This document shows, piece by piece, positions 33,171-43,005 of a stretch of DNA of 64,000 nucleotides. Source of the DNA: Tiliqua scincoides (taxonomy: Eukaryota > Chordata > Lepidosauria > Squamata > Scincidae); contig NC_089823.1 in NCBI RefSeq assembly GCF_035046505.1, positions 1,046,767 to 1,110,766 of the forward strand, written 5' to 3'. The position numbers were made by a program, and so were the translations under genes. How positions within the stretch are numbered: position 1 is the stretch's first letter; every line of letters starts with the position of its first letter. The notes beneath the pieces are model-generated. The model saw only the letters and a program-made list of their open reading frames with translations, did no database searches and had not been told where the DNA came from.

Positions 33171-33646
33171 GGGGGGGCATCTGGGGAGAAACCTCCTAGG
33201 AGAACACTGAACTCCAGAGGTTCTTAGTAACAATCAAACCCACAGTCATGTTTGCAGACTGAAGAGATGTGGCAAGCCATACCCATGGACGTCAACCAGG
33301 CAGACCAAGGGTCAAAATGTAATGAACTTATTAAAAGTGCAAAACCAGGGAATTAAAATAGGGAAAGATGAATCATAAAAGTACAAACAGTCTGGTGGAA
33401 AATAGCACCGGACGGTTTTCCTTATCAGGAAGGCACAAAGAAATGTTTTCTCCAAATAATGCAGTAACCAGCATTGCCCAGCAGATGGAGCTGTGAAACT
33501 ACTCAAAAACACAGCCCCTCAGACCTGCTCCCTCACATGGCTGGGTTAAACCCAGAGAAGTGTGCAAGTTGACCTGGAGTGGGAAAAGCAACCAGGCCAA
33601 ATAAATAAATTCCCTGACAGCCTCTAGCTGGAAACAGGCCCTAGAA
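33171..33646. other. No gene recognised
   Basis: AT-rich intergenic sequence. CCCTAGAA at 33639-33646 is the left target copy of the next element. Confidence 0.4.
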
Positions 33647-33867
33647 CAGTGATTTTCAACCTTTTTTTGTCTTGTGGCACACTGACAAGGTGCTAAAATT
33701 ATCAAGGCACACCATCAGTTTTTTGACAATGCACATCATGCTGTTGGTGGGGACTCAGGTCCTCCTACGGCTTTACTAATAAATGACCCTTCCCAAACTC
33801 CCGTGGCACACCTGCAGGCCATCCGTGGCACACCAGTGTGCCACGGCTCACTGGTTGAAAATGGCTG
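33647..33867. mobile_element. hAT miniature element (family A), complete
   Basis: 221 bp with ends CAGTGATTTTCAACC and GGTTGAAAATGGCTG (imperfect inverted repeat) and a perfect 8-bp target duplication CCCTAGAA at 33639-33646 and 33868-33875. It carries GTGGCACAC motifs on both sides. Other copies: 46060-46297 and the half copy at 16702. Confidence 0.92.
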
Positions 33868-33875
33868 CCCTAGAA

Positions 33876-34734
33876 TGAGCAACTTCTGTTTGCCCCGAGG
33901 AATCGTCCACCCTTACTGGGTAGTAGGTGGGTATGCTTCCAAGTGCCAGCATTGGGTTCCCATGGCAGAACCGGGCAGGGTACCCCCGTTCCTGAGTGCT
34001 TTGGCTCAAAAAGTCTTGGCTTAATGATATCTTCAAGCTCCCTTACGGGAGGAGTGGGGCCCACCTGGCCTCTCCATCTCCCCCTTTACCTAGGTAGGTT
34101 TGCTGCCTGTCACCAAAGCAAATGTCTTGGGTCCACTTGACCTCCAACCCCTCTTGCATTTTACTCGGTAGTATTGCCACCACCCTGTAACAGCCAGTGA
34201 CCCAGTCCAGGGAAATTGGGCCCCTCCAGGCTTATTGGTAGCCCTCGAAGGCACTGAGCCCCTTTACCCAAATAGAACTCCGCCCTCAAGCCTCTAGACC
34301 TCAACGAGTACTTTGTAATTTGACTGAACGGCAGGATTCTGAACTTTAGTTCCCAATAGTCAGTAACACAAGCATATAAAAGATATTTTAATTTATTAAA
34401 GCACATAAGGTTACACAAGCAAAGTTAAGGCTGCAATTGCAAGAGGCATAAAACATCACTTTAAAATAATAAAGCTAACTTTCTGTTTCTAACTTAATAC
34501 CTATCTCTCACCTGGGTTAGTCACCCACTGAGGATCACTTGGCTCCAGGGCTACCTATGAGGCCAGGTGCCCATGTTGGACTAGGAGCTCACCACGTAGC
34601 ATGTGGTGTCGCATCCAAGACTCTGTCTGAGAGGGCTTCACCACACCCCTTGGGGTCCGTTATTATACCTGTATGCTAATTGGCTGTTACTCTGTTATCT
34701 GCCCTTTCTGGCCAAGGCTGTGTCAGGGAAGCCT
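33876..34734. other. No gene recognised
   Basis: Intergenic; a TATAAAAG-containing AT-rich part at 34370-34460 gave no support for a gene. Confidence 0.4.
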
Positions 34735-34890
34735 CTCTGAGGTTCCTCGGAGCGATAAACTGTGCTTCTGGAAAACCAGAGGCACAGTTCCCGACCCCGT
34801 TGGGAGCCTCAGAGAGGCTTCCGAGGGGTCCTACAGCCTTGCGCCCGGAGCATTTGCCCCATAGAACCCAGTGGTAGGGTCTGCGACTGC
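34735..34890. repeat. Doubly palindromic repeat, copy 2
   Basis: Outer arms GAAGCCTCTCTGAGG (from about 34729) and CCTCAGAGAGGCTTC (about 34807-34821) are perfectly complementary. Between them AAACTGTGCTTCTGG and CCAGAGGCACAGTT form a second hairpin with a short loop, so the unit can fold as nested hairpins. Copy 1 is at 33000-33170. Confidence 0.75.
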
Positions 34891-36846
34891 TTCAAGGGTG
34901 CCATTCATGGTGCTGCCACGCTCCCTTTGGCTACACTGGCAGTGGGTGAACGTGGCTGCTCTGAAACAGCAGTGGGAGCTGTGGACGTGGCCCGCTCCTG
35001 GGCTCCTACTGGGCCAACTGTTTGGCCACTGCAGGAGAATGAGACAACACTGTGGGCCTGCTCACCCACAGCTCTTCCTGCACTGGACGGAGGAGAATGA
35101 GACAGAGTGCTAAGCCACATTTGATCAGCCTCATTAAGCTACATTTGATCAGACGCTTCAAGGGTTTGGAATGGGGTGAGCTATACGTTCCTATCACGAA
35201 ATTGATTCACGTTTACTTCAGTTGGATATGATGCCTTTTTCAAAATGCATACTGAAAACTCATCATTTGGCGTATTGGTGGATCATTATCCAGGGGTCTT
35301 TTTCTGCTAGTTTTGGGATTGTGGGCGAGGGTGGTTGTGTGTATCCAAGAAAGAAGGTCAGCCCCTGGCTTCTGGTCTCCCAGGCTGCTCTGCTGAGGAT
35401 CACGCTCTGTCTGTCCCCAGTTGTGCATCCTGTGCAGATGGAAGAGCGGCACGGTGACACGCAGGTCCCGCCACAGAGGACTTGCCATGCTCTGCAGTCG
35501 CGCACTGTATTTGTCCGTGGGGCACTCGGGAGCACCACCTGGGAGCCTGCTGTTGCACCTCAGGAGCGCCCAAGAGGCCCCATGGAGCTGTGCTGCTTCC
35601 AGGACTTCCGTAAATGAAGCCAGTCAGTGGAACCAGCTGCCTGCCTTGCAAGCTGGGTTTGCAGCTGTGGCTTCAGAGGAGGGGAACACAGGGCAGTGGA
35701 GGACAACAGTGCAGCCACAACAGTGGGTGCGCGGCTCTGTCGGTGAGGTGGGCGTGTAGCTCGATCTTAGGAGTGCTGCACACCTGGACTGTGGGATGTC
35801 GGTCTGGCAGTCGCCTGCGCTTCCTGAGCCCCTGGGCCTCTCTCATGGTGGCTGGAGAGTTTCCAGGAGCTGTGAGGGAAGCTGAACACCCTCACTGCCG
35901 ACAGTCGAAAGGTACTTTTTTGCTGGGGCATAACTGTGTGGTCTGATGAAACCACTCTTGAGAACTCTGTGGCAGGCTCAAAGCCAAACAGAGGAAAGGC
36001 AGACAGTGGCTAGTTCAATGGCTGAATGACTTTGGATGCCAGCAGCTGAGGACGCCTATTGGCTAGCACCCATGGCAACAGCTTTGTCATTGTTTTTAAT
36101 GGCTTGGCTCCAAAGATCTTGGGTACGGCCAGGAGAACCTTTGGCTTTTTCCTTTTGACAGGCATATCCCCATGCCATAGTGAAAAAGAAAAAAAACTGC
36201 TACACAAACATCCCTCTGTTTCAAAAGAGGTTTGCCTCACATTATGCGGGTGGGGCGGGTTGGGGAGGGCTGGTAGTCCGTTCCAAATCTCCTTTGGGCA
36301 TGCAAACTAGTCGTGCAGTTCTCGGACTACAACTCAGAGCATTTTTAAAATGCTTTTTTACTAAGCAGATCATTGAAATACTCTCCACACAAACAGGAGT
36401 GTTGAAGGCAACCCACCACATTCTCACACTTATGCCCCTCATCATTAAAATTCATCTTCAATATTTTTTCGCTATTTACATTTTTTTAAACACGAGAGCT
36501 GGCTTCTGCTTGTTTAAAATCATTGTAATAAAAGAGTCGGCATCCTCTGCTACAAAAACGACTGGCCCTGAAGCCAAGTTCCTTTGCTGGATCTCTCTGT
36601 AGGGACGTCCAGTGATCCAAGAGTTTCACGCCTCAGAGCAGCCAGAGGGCTGTTGCTGAGGACCGGTGATATCTCCACGTGCCCAGAGATGCGCAATCAC
36701 TGCTTAATATGTCTTTTCCAGGACAGGTGTGTTATATATGTTTTATCAAGGTGCTGTCTCAGAAAGAAAGGCCAGTAATGGCATCCGCTGAAGAGCTTAG
36801 GAAACTGTCTTACACCGCAGAAGGTTTCTTTCTGTTCTTTCCACAG
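34891..36846. other. No gene recognised; leader side of second OR paralogue
   Basis: About 2 kb between the palindromic repeat and the OR coding exon, unlike the flank of the sister gene at 30978. It ends in TTCTGTTCTTTCCACAG (splice acceptor, exon from 36847). Confidence 0.4.
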
Positions 36847-36874
36847 AACAGAGCAGTGCACCCCCCAGCGCATC

Positions 36875-37831
36875 ATGCTGTTCGCTAATGGAACTCATAG
36901 CACTGCCCCCTCGTTCCTCTTGGTGGGTCTGCCTGGCCTGGAAGCTACCCATTTCTGGCTGGCGTTCCCCCTGTGCGCCGCGTACCTGGTGGCCGTGGTG
37001 GGCAACTGTGCCGTGGTGTTTGTTGTCAAGACGGAGCCGGCCCTCCACTCTCCCATGTACTTCTTCCTCTGCATGCTGGCGGCTGTGGACCTGGCGCTGT
37101 CCACCTGTACCGTGCCCAGACTTCTCCTCCTGCTCTGGCTTGATGCCAGGGAGATCAGCTACAGGGCCTGCCTCCTTCAGATGTTCTTCATCCACACCCT
37201 CTCAGGCATCGAGTCCACCATCCTCCTGGCCATGGCTGTCGATCGCTACGTGGCCATTTGCCACCCTCTGCAACATGCTTCCATCTTCACCAACGCTATG
37301 ACCGCAAAGGTGGGCTTAATGGCTGTGGTGAGAGGAGTCGCCTTCTTCCTTCCTCCGCCCTTGCTTACCATCCGCCTTGTCTTTTGTGGCTCCAGGGTCC
37401 TCACGCACTCCTACTGTGTACATCAAGATGTGATGCACCTCGCATGTGGCAGTACAATGCCCAACATTGTATACGGGCTGACTGCCATCCTCCTGGTGAT
37501 GGGCCTTGATTCTTTGCTCATCTTTGTATCGTACGTGGGGATCATCAAGACAGTTCTGCAGTTGCCCTCGAGGCAGGAGCGTCTCCGGGCCTCTGGGACC
37601 TGCGTGGCCCATGTGTGTGTGGTCCTGGCCTTCTACATACCCCTGATAGGGCTCTCTGTGGTGCACAGGTTTGGGAGAGGTCTTCCTCTAATGGTTCATG
37701 TCGCCATGGGCAATGTCTACCTACTGGTGCCTCCTGTGCTCAACCCCATTGTTTATGGGGCCAGGACCAAAGAGATACGGGAAAGAGCCTTGAAAATAAT
37801 GGGAATAACCAAGAGTGGAGGTCTTCACTGA
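36875..37831 (+). CDS. Class I olfactory receptor, OR51-like (paralogue 2)
   Basis: A complete 318-residue receptor in one exon, 28 bases after a splice acceptor. It has the same marks as the gene at 30978: N5-G-T glycosylation site, LHSPMYFFLCML, MAVDRYVAICHP, THSYCVHQDVMHLAC, GTCVAHVC and PPVLNPIVYG. Over the matched core only three residue positions and one in the C-terminal helix differ (L161P, S167R, I182V, R303E relative to paralogue 1). The first ~17 residues and the tail after KIMGI differ strongly. The P161-P-P run in TM4 is unusual but the frame is intact. Same orientation and 5.9 kb away, so a tandem duplicate. Near-identity restricted to the exon suggests later sequence exchange. 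Confidence 0.93.
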   Translation: MLFANGTHSTAPSFLLVGLPGLEATHFWLAFPLCAAYLVAVVGNCAVVFVVKTEPALHSPMYFFLCMLAAVDLALSTCTVPRLLLLLWLDAREISYRACLLQMFFIHTLSGIESTILLAMAVDRYVAICHPLQHASIFTNAMTAKVGLMAVVRGVAFFLPPPLLTIRLVFCGSRVLTHSYCVHQDVMHLACGSTMPNIVYGLTAILLVMGLDSLLIFVSYVGIIKTVLQLPSRQERLRASGTCVAHVCVVLAFYIPLIGLSVVHRFGRGLPLMVHVAMGNVYLLVPPVLNPIVYGARTKEIRERALKIMGITKSGGLH

Positions 37832-38180
37832 CAAGAGAAATATCTATTTTCAGTACCGCATTCCTGCCATTTGCCACCATTTCTTGTGGTGAACTCCCAA
37901 GCATCTGATGCCCTCAGCCCCATATTTGCCTAGGCTGTGCTCAATCCCAGGCCCCACTGCTATTGTGCTCCAGGACTGACATTCTAAGCAGCCCACCCCT
38001 TGTCTCTTAGAACAGGTCTGGTGGTGATGGTTTGCCAGGAATCTGCAAAATGGTGAGGGTGGCCCTCAATGGGCATAGGGCTGCAGGCAGCCCAGCGCCA
38101 TGTGTTATGCTGACCCCTTTCCCCTTTTGTGGTTGTTGAAGAGGACCCTCGCATTGCAGACCTGCTAGTCTTGTAGGACA
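37832..38180. other. Downstream flank of OR, nothing recognised
   Basis: 3' flank of the receptor, unlike the 3' flank of its paralogue. Confidence 0.35.
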
Positions 38181-38760
38181 GTTTAGTTATACCTCCTCCG
38201 TGGCCGCCGAACCTGCCCTCCTCCCCGAAGCATCAGGAGTGGCCCCAGCAGCACTGGGAGTTGGAGGAGTCAGCCTGGCTGGGATTGACCCCCACCCCAG
38301 AAAATATGTCCCCAGCACCCTACTGGTCTTATGGATTCTGGGACGGCTGTTGCTGGGTTTGCCACGTTCTCCATCACTCTCCCTCTCATGCAGTGGGCAC
38401 AGCATGAGGCCAGGGAGAATGCACTCTGCCCGACTCCACCCAGGCCACGAAGGCGCAGGTGAGAAGGGAAAGCTGCAGTTGTGAGGGAGGGCTCCAAATG
38501 TGCAAGCACGGCTCTCCCACAGCTTTGCCACCACTGTTGTGATCTGACCCGCCCGGGCAGCATGAGGCAGCGGAGAATGCTCTCTACCCAACTCACCAAG
38601 GCACAGGGTGGGGGGGAGACCACAGCCAGGGTGCGCTGGGCTAGGCCCCTGGGAGGGAAGGCGGCCAAACCCTACCAAGCCAGCCAGGGCAGGCGGGTGA
38701 GGGGGGTCAGGGAGCTCCATGACTCCTCCACAGCTTTGCCACAGCTACTGTGATCTGAGT
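38181..38760. repeat. Degenerate tandem repeat, ~170-210 bp period
   Basis: CACAGCTTTGCCACCACTGT and GTGATCTG at about 38517 recur as CACAGCTTTGCCACAGCTAC and GTGATCTG at about 38730. GCAGCATGAGG...GGAGAATGC(A/T)CTCT recurs at about 38400 and 38560. The units are diverged and of uneven length. Confidence 0.55.
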
Positions 38761-39867
38761 GTGGAGATGCTGAGCCCTCTGGGCGGCTGCGCTGGCAGGG
38801 CTGGCTACAGGGAAGTGCTGGCGAGATGGTGCACACATTCCCCACCAGCACTGTGAGGCCTCCAAGCTGCTGCTGGACGCCCTTCTCCCTGCCTGTCACT
38901 CCCATCAGGAGCCCCTGCTGCATGTAGGCCTCGGGCCTCCTCGTGCAATGGTTGGGGAAAGAGGCTCTTGCAGGCCGCAGAGGAAAAAAGGTGAAGAGAA
39001 GACAGAATGTCAAGAAAATGCTCAGCCCCAGAACTCAAAGGATCCCTAGCAGAGGCAGGGCCACGGGGGGGGGGGGGCTTTCTGCAGCAGGAGGAGACCC
39101 TGCTTTGCATTGACCCTGCCTCCTAGTGGTGGATGGGGTGCCCCCCCAACAGAAAAAAAAAAACACCCACCTGTAAGTTCAACAGACTTAATAACATGGT
39201 GTATGGTAAGGTTGGTATCCAGAAAGAAGCCCAAGAGTAAGCCTCCCTGGCAGGGCTTTCTCAGTGCTGCTTCTCTCCCCCTGTACAGGCAGATCTGCTG
39301 CTGAATCCTTGTTCCTGTTTGACCGGGGGGGGGGGGGCATAGACTACTGCAGGGATGATGTTGCAGATTCAGGTGCTGGCAGTGTCACATCCCTGAACCA
39401 ACAGCTCGGAAGATCTGAGACACAACTGCCTCGTTACAGCACTTCAGCCAGACAACGCCTGCGTCTCTGCCTCTGTCACCAAAGCCCCAAAGAGGTTTCT
39501 GCAGAAAATCAGCCCTCCTTTCGTTTGCCCCTTTCGCTGTGTTATGGCAGCAGCAGCAGCCCAACTGTTTGGCCTCCCCCTTTCCCCCACTTCTGTTCGA
39601 ACTGCAGTTGCCAGATCATTCCCAAATCCTGGTCCCCCCACCCCACTCGCAGGAGAGCTTGCGACCCCCGGGCAAGATGAGACAACTGCAGGTTCTAAGG
39701 CTCTGCCTGCACCAACAGCACAGACTCCCCTGGGTCCCGGTGTTTACGCTGGCTGCAGGGGGTTCTGCCAGCATCTAAGCAACCAGCAAGATGACACCCG
39801 CTATCATTCAACATGGCTGACAATTCAAAATGGAGTTACTCTTGCTCTAACAATGATAGGCAATTAA
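38761..39867. other. No gene recognised
   Basis: Intergenic with G runs at 39065-39078 and 39325-39338 and an A-run at 39157. Nothing coding recognised. Confidence 0.4.
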
Positions 39868-40056
39868 GGGCGCAATCCTAACCCCTTATGTCCGTGCTTT
39901 CCAGCACTGGCATAGCGGTGCCAATGGGAAGTGTGCTGCATCCTGCCATTGGGTGTCACTCATGGAGGCCTCCTCAAAGGAAGGGAATGTTTGTTCCCTG
40001 CATTGCCCTTATGTCGGTGCTGGAAAGCACTGACATAGGGGTTAGGATTGTGCCCT
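39868..40056. mobile_element. piggyBac-like palindromic miniature element
   Basis: Preceded by TTAA, it begins GGGCGCAATCCTAACCCC and ends GGGGTTAGGATTGTGCCC, with a second inverted pair GTGCTTTCCAGCACTGGCAT / GTGCTGGAAAGCACTGACAT just inside. The following CTAA is consistent with a decayed TTAA duplication. Non-coding. Confidence 0.72.
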
Positions 40057-40194
40057 AAGGGAATCCCATAACGTGTAACAATTGTGAGACTAAAGACCTT
40101 CCATGAACTGAGCTGGTCCCAGGCACCTGAGCTTTGGTCACATCTCAACTTAATTGCTGGAATGCAGGCTACATGGGGCTACACCGAGAAGTAT

Positions 40195-41160
40195 TCAGAA
40201 ACGTGCCAACTGGCGCCAAGGGGGGTGCCTTGGGGCTCTGCCTCGGGGCCAGTGTTTCAGTGTCTTTCGAAAGGACTTGGATGAGGGAGCAGAGTTCTGC
40301 TCCTCAAATCTGCTGATAACACCAAACTGGGAGGGTCAGCTAATACTCCAGCAAGATCCAGAATTCTCTGGACAGGATGGAAAGCTGGGCAAACAGAAAC
40401 AAAATGCACTTCAACAAGGATCAGTGATAAGTTTTGTATTTGGACAGGGAGAACCAGAAGCACAGACATAGGACATGCCTGAGAAGCAACAGGTGTGGAA
40501 AAGATGTAGATATTCTAGTGGAAAATAAGCAAACATGCACTAGCAGTGCGATGCAGTGGCAAAGAAGGCGAGTGCAATTCAAGGTTGCATGAAGAGTACA
40601 GTACAGTATCGAGATCAAGTAATAGTACCACTGTCTTCTGCTTTAGTCAGACACCACCAGGAATGTTGTGTCCAGCTCTGGGCACTACAGTTTAGAGGGA
40701 TATTGACAAATTGGGGAAGGTCCAGAGGAGGAGGGCAACTAGGCTGGAAATGGTATCCTTTGAGGACAGACAGGAAAGAACTTGGAAGGCGTTCCTTTGA
40801 AGGAACTGAACATGCTTTGTTTGGAGCAGAAATGGTTAAGAGACATGATAACTAGCGAGGGGCTGTCCTGTGGAAGATGGAGTGGATTTTTTCTTGGTTG
40901 CTCTGGAGGTCAAGACCAGGGCAGATGGGTTTGAATTACAACAAAGGAGAGTTTAATTACTCATCAGGAAGAGCTTGCTGGTGGCACAAGCTGTTCAGCA
41001 CTGGAACAGCCTGTCTCAGAAAGTGGTGGACTCTCCATTGTTGGAGATCTTTAAACAGAGGTTGGATCACCATCTATTGGGGATGTTGCAGCTGTGAACA
41101 GCCTGCACTGGCAAGGGGTTGGACTTGATGAAGGTCCCTCCCATCTTTATGGTTCTGTGC
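40195..41160 (+). mobile_element. Old CR1/L3-type LINE fragment
   Basis: Interrupted frames recall the CR1 reverse transcriptase C-terminal half: GVPLGS.SGPVFQ at the start, SADNTKLGG (equivalent of FADDTKLGG), a weak VQRRRATRLEM segment, then WNSLSQKVVDSPLLEIFKQR and LDHHLLGML near 41010-41090. Many stops and frame changes; a different and much older subfamily than the CR1 at 41400. Confidence 0.7.
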
Positions 41161-41164
41161 TTCA

Positions 41165-41360
41165 GGATGCTGCAGCCAGAATGCTGATGGCAGCTGGGAG
41201 GGCACATTATTCCCATCCTGTAGGAAATACATAGACCTTTCCTCCATTTCCAGGTCTAACTCAAGGTGCTGATTGCCACCATTAAAGCCCTGGGTGGTTC
41301 AGTCCCTCAGCACTGCAAGGACCACTTCCTGTCATATGAATATACCCACCATTAAGACCA
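41165..41360 (+). mobile_element. L2-like LINE fragment
   Basis: CAGGTCTAACTCAAGGTGCT then ACCATTAAAGCCCTGGGTGG and CAGTCCCTCAGCACTGCAAG recalls the L2 reverse transcriptase C-terminal region (..FKVL..IKAL.G..P). Diverged and without a clear end. Confidence 0.45.
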
Positions 41361-41399
41361 TTGGGGAGGGGTGGCTCTGCCAATGCTTCCTGTCCTGCC

Positions 41400-42865
41400 A
41401 TTGAGAAAGGCTCCATTGCTGAGTGCATAATACTGAGAGATAGGATCTCAAAACTCATAGACGAACAGGCCTTGTTGAGGGAGAATCAGCATGGCTTCTG
41501 TAAGGGTAAGTCTTGCCTCACGAACCTTATAGAATTCTTTGAAAAGGTCAATAGGCATGTGGATGCGGGAGAACCCGTGGACATTATATATCTGGACTTT
41601 CAGAAGGGATTCAACGTGGTCCCTCACCAAAGGCTACTGAAAAAACTCCACAGTCAGGGAATTAGAGGACAGGTCCTGTCATGGATTGAGAACTGGTTGG
41701 AGGCCAGGAAACAGAGAGTGGGTGTCAATGGGCAATTTTCACAATGGAGAGAAGTGAAAAGCGGTGTGCCCCAAGGATCTGTCCTTGGACTGGTGTTCTT
41801 CAACCTCTTCATAAACGACCTGGAGACAGGGTTGAACAGTGAGGTGGCTACGTTTGCAGATGACACCAAACTTTTCCGAGTGGTGAAGACCCGAAGTGAT
41901 TGTGAGGAGCTCCAGAAGGATCTCTCCAGACTGGCAGAATGGGCAACAAAATGGCAGATGCGCTTCAATGTCAGTAAGTGTAAGATCATGCACATTGGGA
42001 CAAAAAATCAAAACTTTAGATATAGGCTGATGGGTTCTGAGCTGTCTGTGACAGATCAGGAGAGAGATCTTGGGGTGGTGGTGGACAGCTCAATGAAAGT
42101 GTCGACCCAATGTGCGGCGGCAGTTAAGAAGGCCAATTCTATGCTTGGGATCATTAGGAAGGGTATTGAGAACAAAACGGCTAGTATTATAATGCTGTTG
42201 TACAAATCGATGGTCAGGCCACACCTGGAGTATTGTGTCCAGTTCTGGTTGCTGCATCTCAAAAAAGACATAGTGGAAATGGAAAAGGTGCAAAAGAGAG
42301 CGACTAAGATGATTACTGGGCTGGGGCACCTTCCTTATGAGGAAAGGCTACGGCGTTTGGGTCTCTTCAGCCTAGAAAAGAGACGCCTGTGGGGGGACAT
42401 GATTGAGACATACAAAATTATGCAGGGGATGGACAGAGTGGATAGGGAGATGCTCTTTACACTCTCACATAACACCAGAACCAGGGGACATCCACTAAAA
42501 TTGAGTGTTGGGAGAGTTAGAACAGACAAAAGAAAATATTTCTTTACTCAGCGTGTGGTTGGTCTGTGGAACTCTTTGCCACAGGATGTGGTGATGGCGA
42601 CTGGCCTGGACGCCTTTAAAAGGGGATTGGACAAGTTTCTGGAGGAAAAATCCATTACGGGTTACAAGCCATGATGTGTATGCGCAACCTCCTGATTTTA
42701 GAAATGGGTTATGTCAAAATGCCAGATGCAAGGGAGGGCACCAGGATGCAGGTCTCTTGTTATCTGGTGTGCTCCCTGGGGCATTTGGTGGGCCGCTGTG
42801 AGATACAGGAAGCTGGACTAGATGGGCCTATGGCCTGATCCAGTGGGGCTGTTCTTATGTTCTTA
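41400..42865 (+). mobile_element. Young CR1 LINE, 5'-truncated with open RT frame
   Basis: About 425 codons without interruption: HGFCKGKSCLTNLIEFFEKV, VDIIYLDFQKGFNVVPHQRL, SGVPQGSVLGLVFFNLFIND, TFADDTKLF (catalytic FADD at 41853-41864), HLEYCVQFWLLHLKKDIVEM, MLFTLSHNTRTRGHPLKLSV and a natural stop at 42672-42674. The 3' region and GTTCTTATGTTCTTA tail are complete. The fingers N-terminus and endonuclease are lost by 5' truncation, so the copy cannot move by itself. It is directly followed by a second CR1 3' end (next entry). Confidence 0.94.
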
Positions 42866-43005
42866 ACTACAATTCCCAGGAGGCCTTGCAGGTCTCTTGT
42901 TGTCTGGTGTGCTCCCTGGGGCATTTGGTGGGCCGCTGTGAGATACAGGAAGCTGGACTAGATGGGCCTATGGCCTGATCCAGTGGGGCTGTTCTTATGT
43001 TCTTA
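42866..43005 (+). mobile_element. Second CR1 3' end joined by a spacer (doubled-tail CR1)
   Basis: After the tail of the CR1 at 41400-42865 comes ACTACAATTCCCAGGAGGCC at 42866-42885, then a second copy of the last ~118 bases of the CR1 3' end with its own tail. The same joint is present in reverse at 46866-46891 and 54071-54099. The repeated joint shows that the doubled tail is part of a propagated CR1 form, not a local accident. Confidence 0.85.

Noticed and set aside
34360-34660. Possible antisense LTR or promoter with TATAAAAG
   Set aside because: An isolated AT-rich motif with no repeat partner, ends or coding neighbour.
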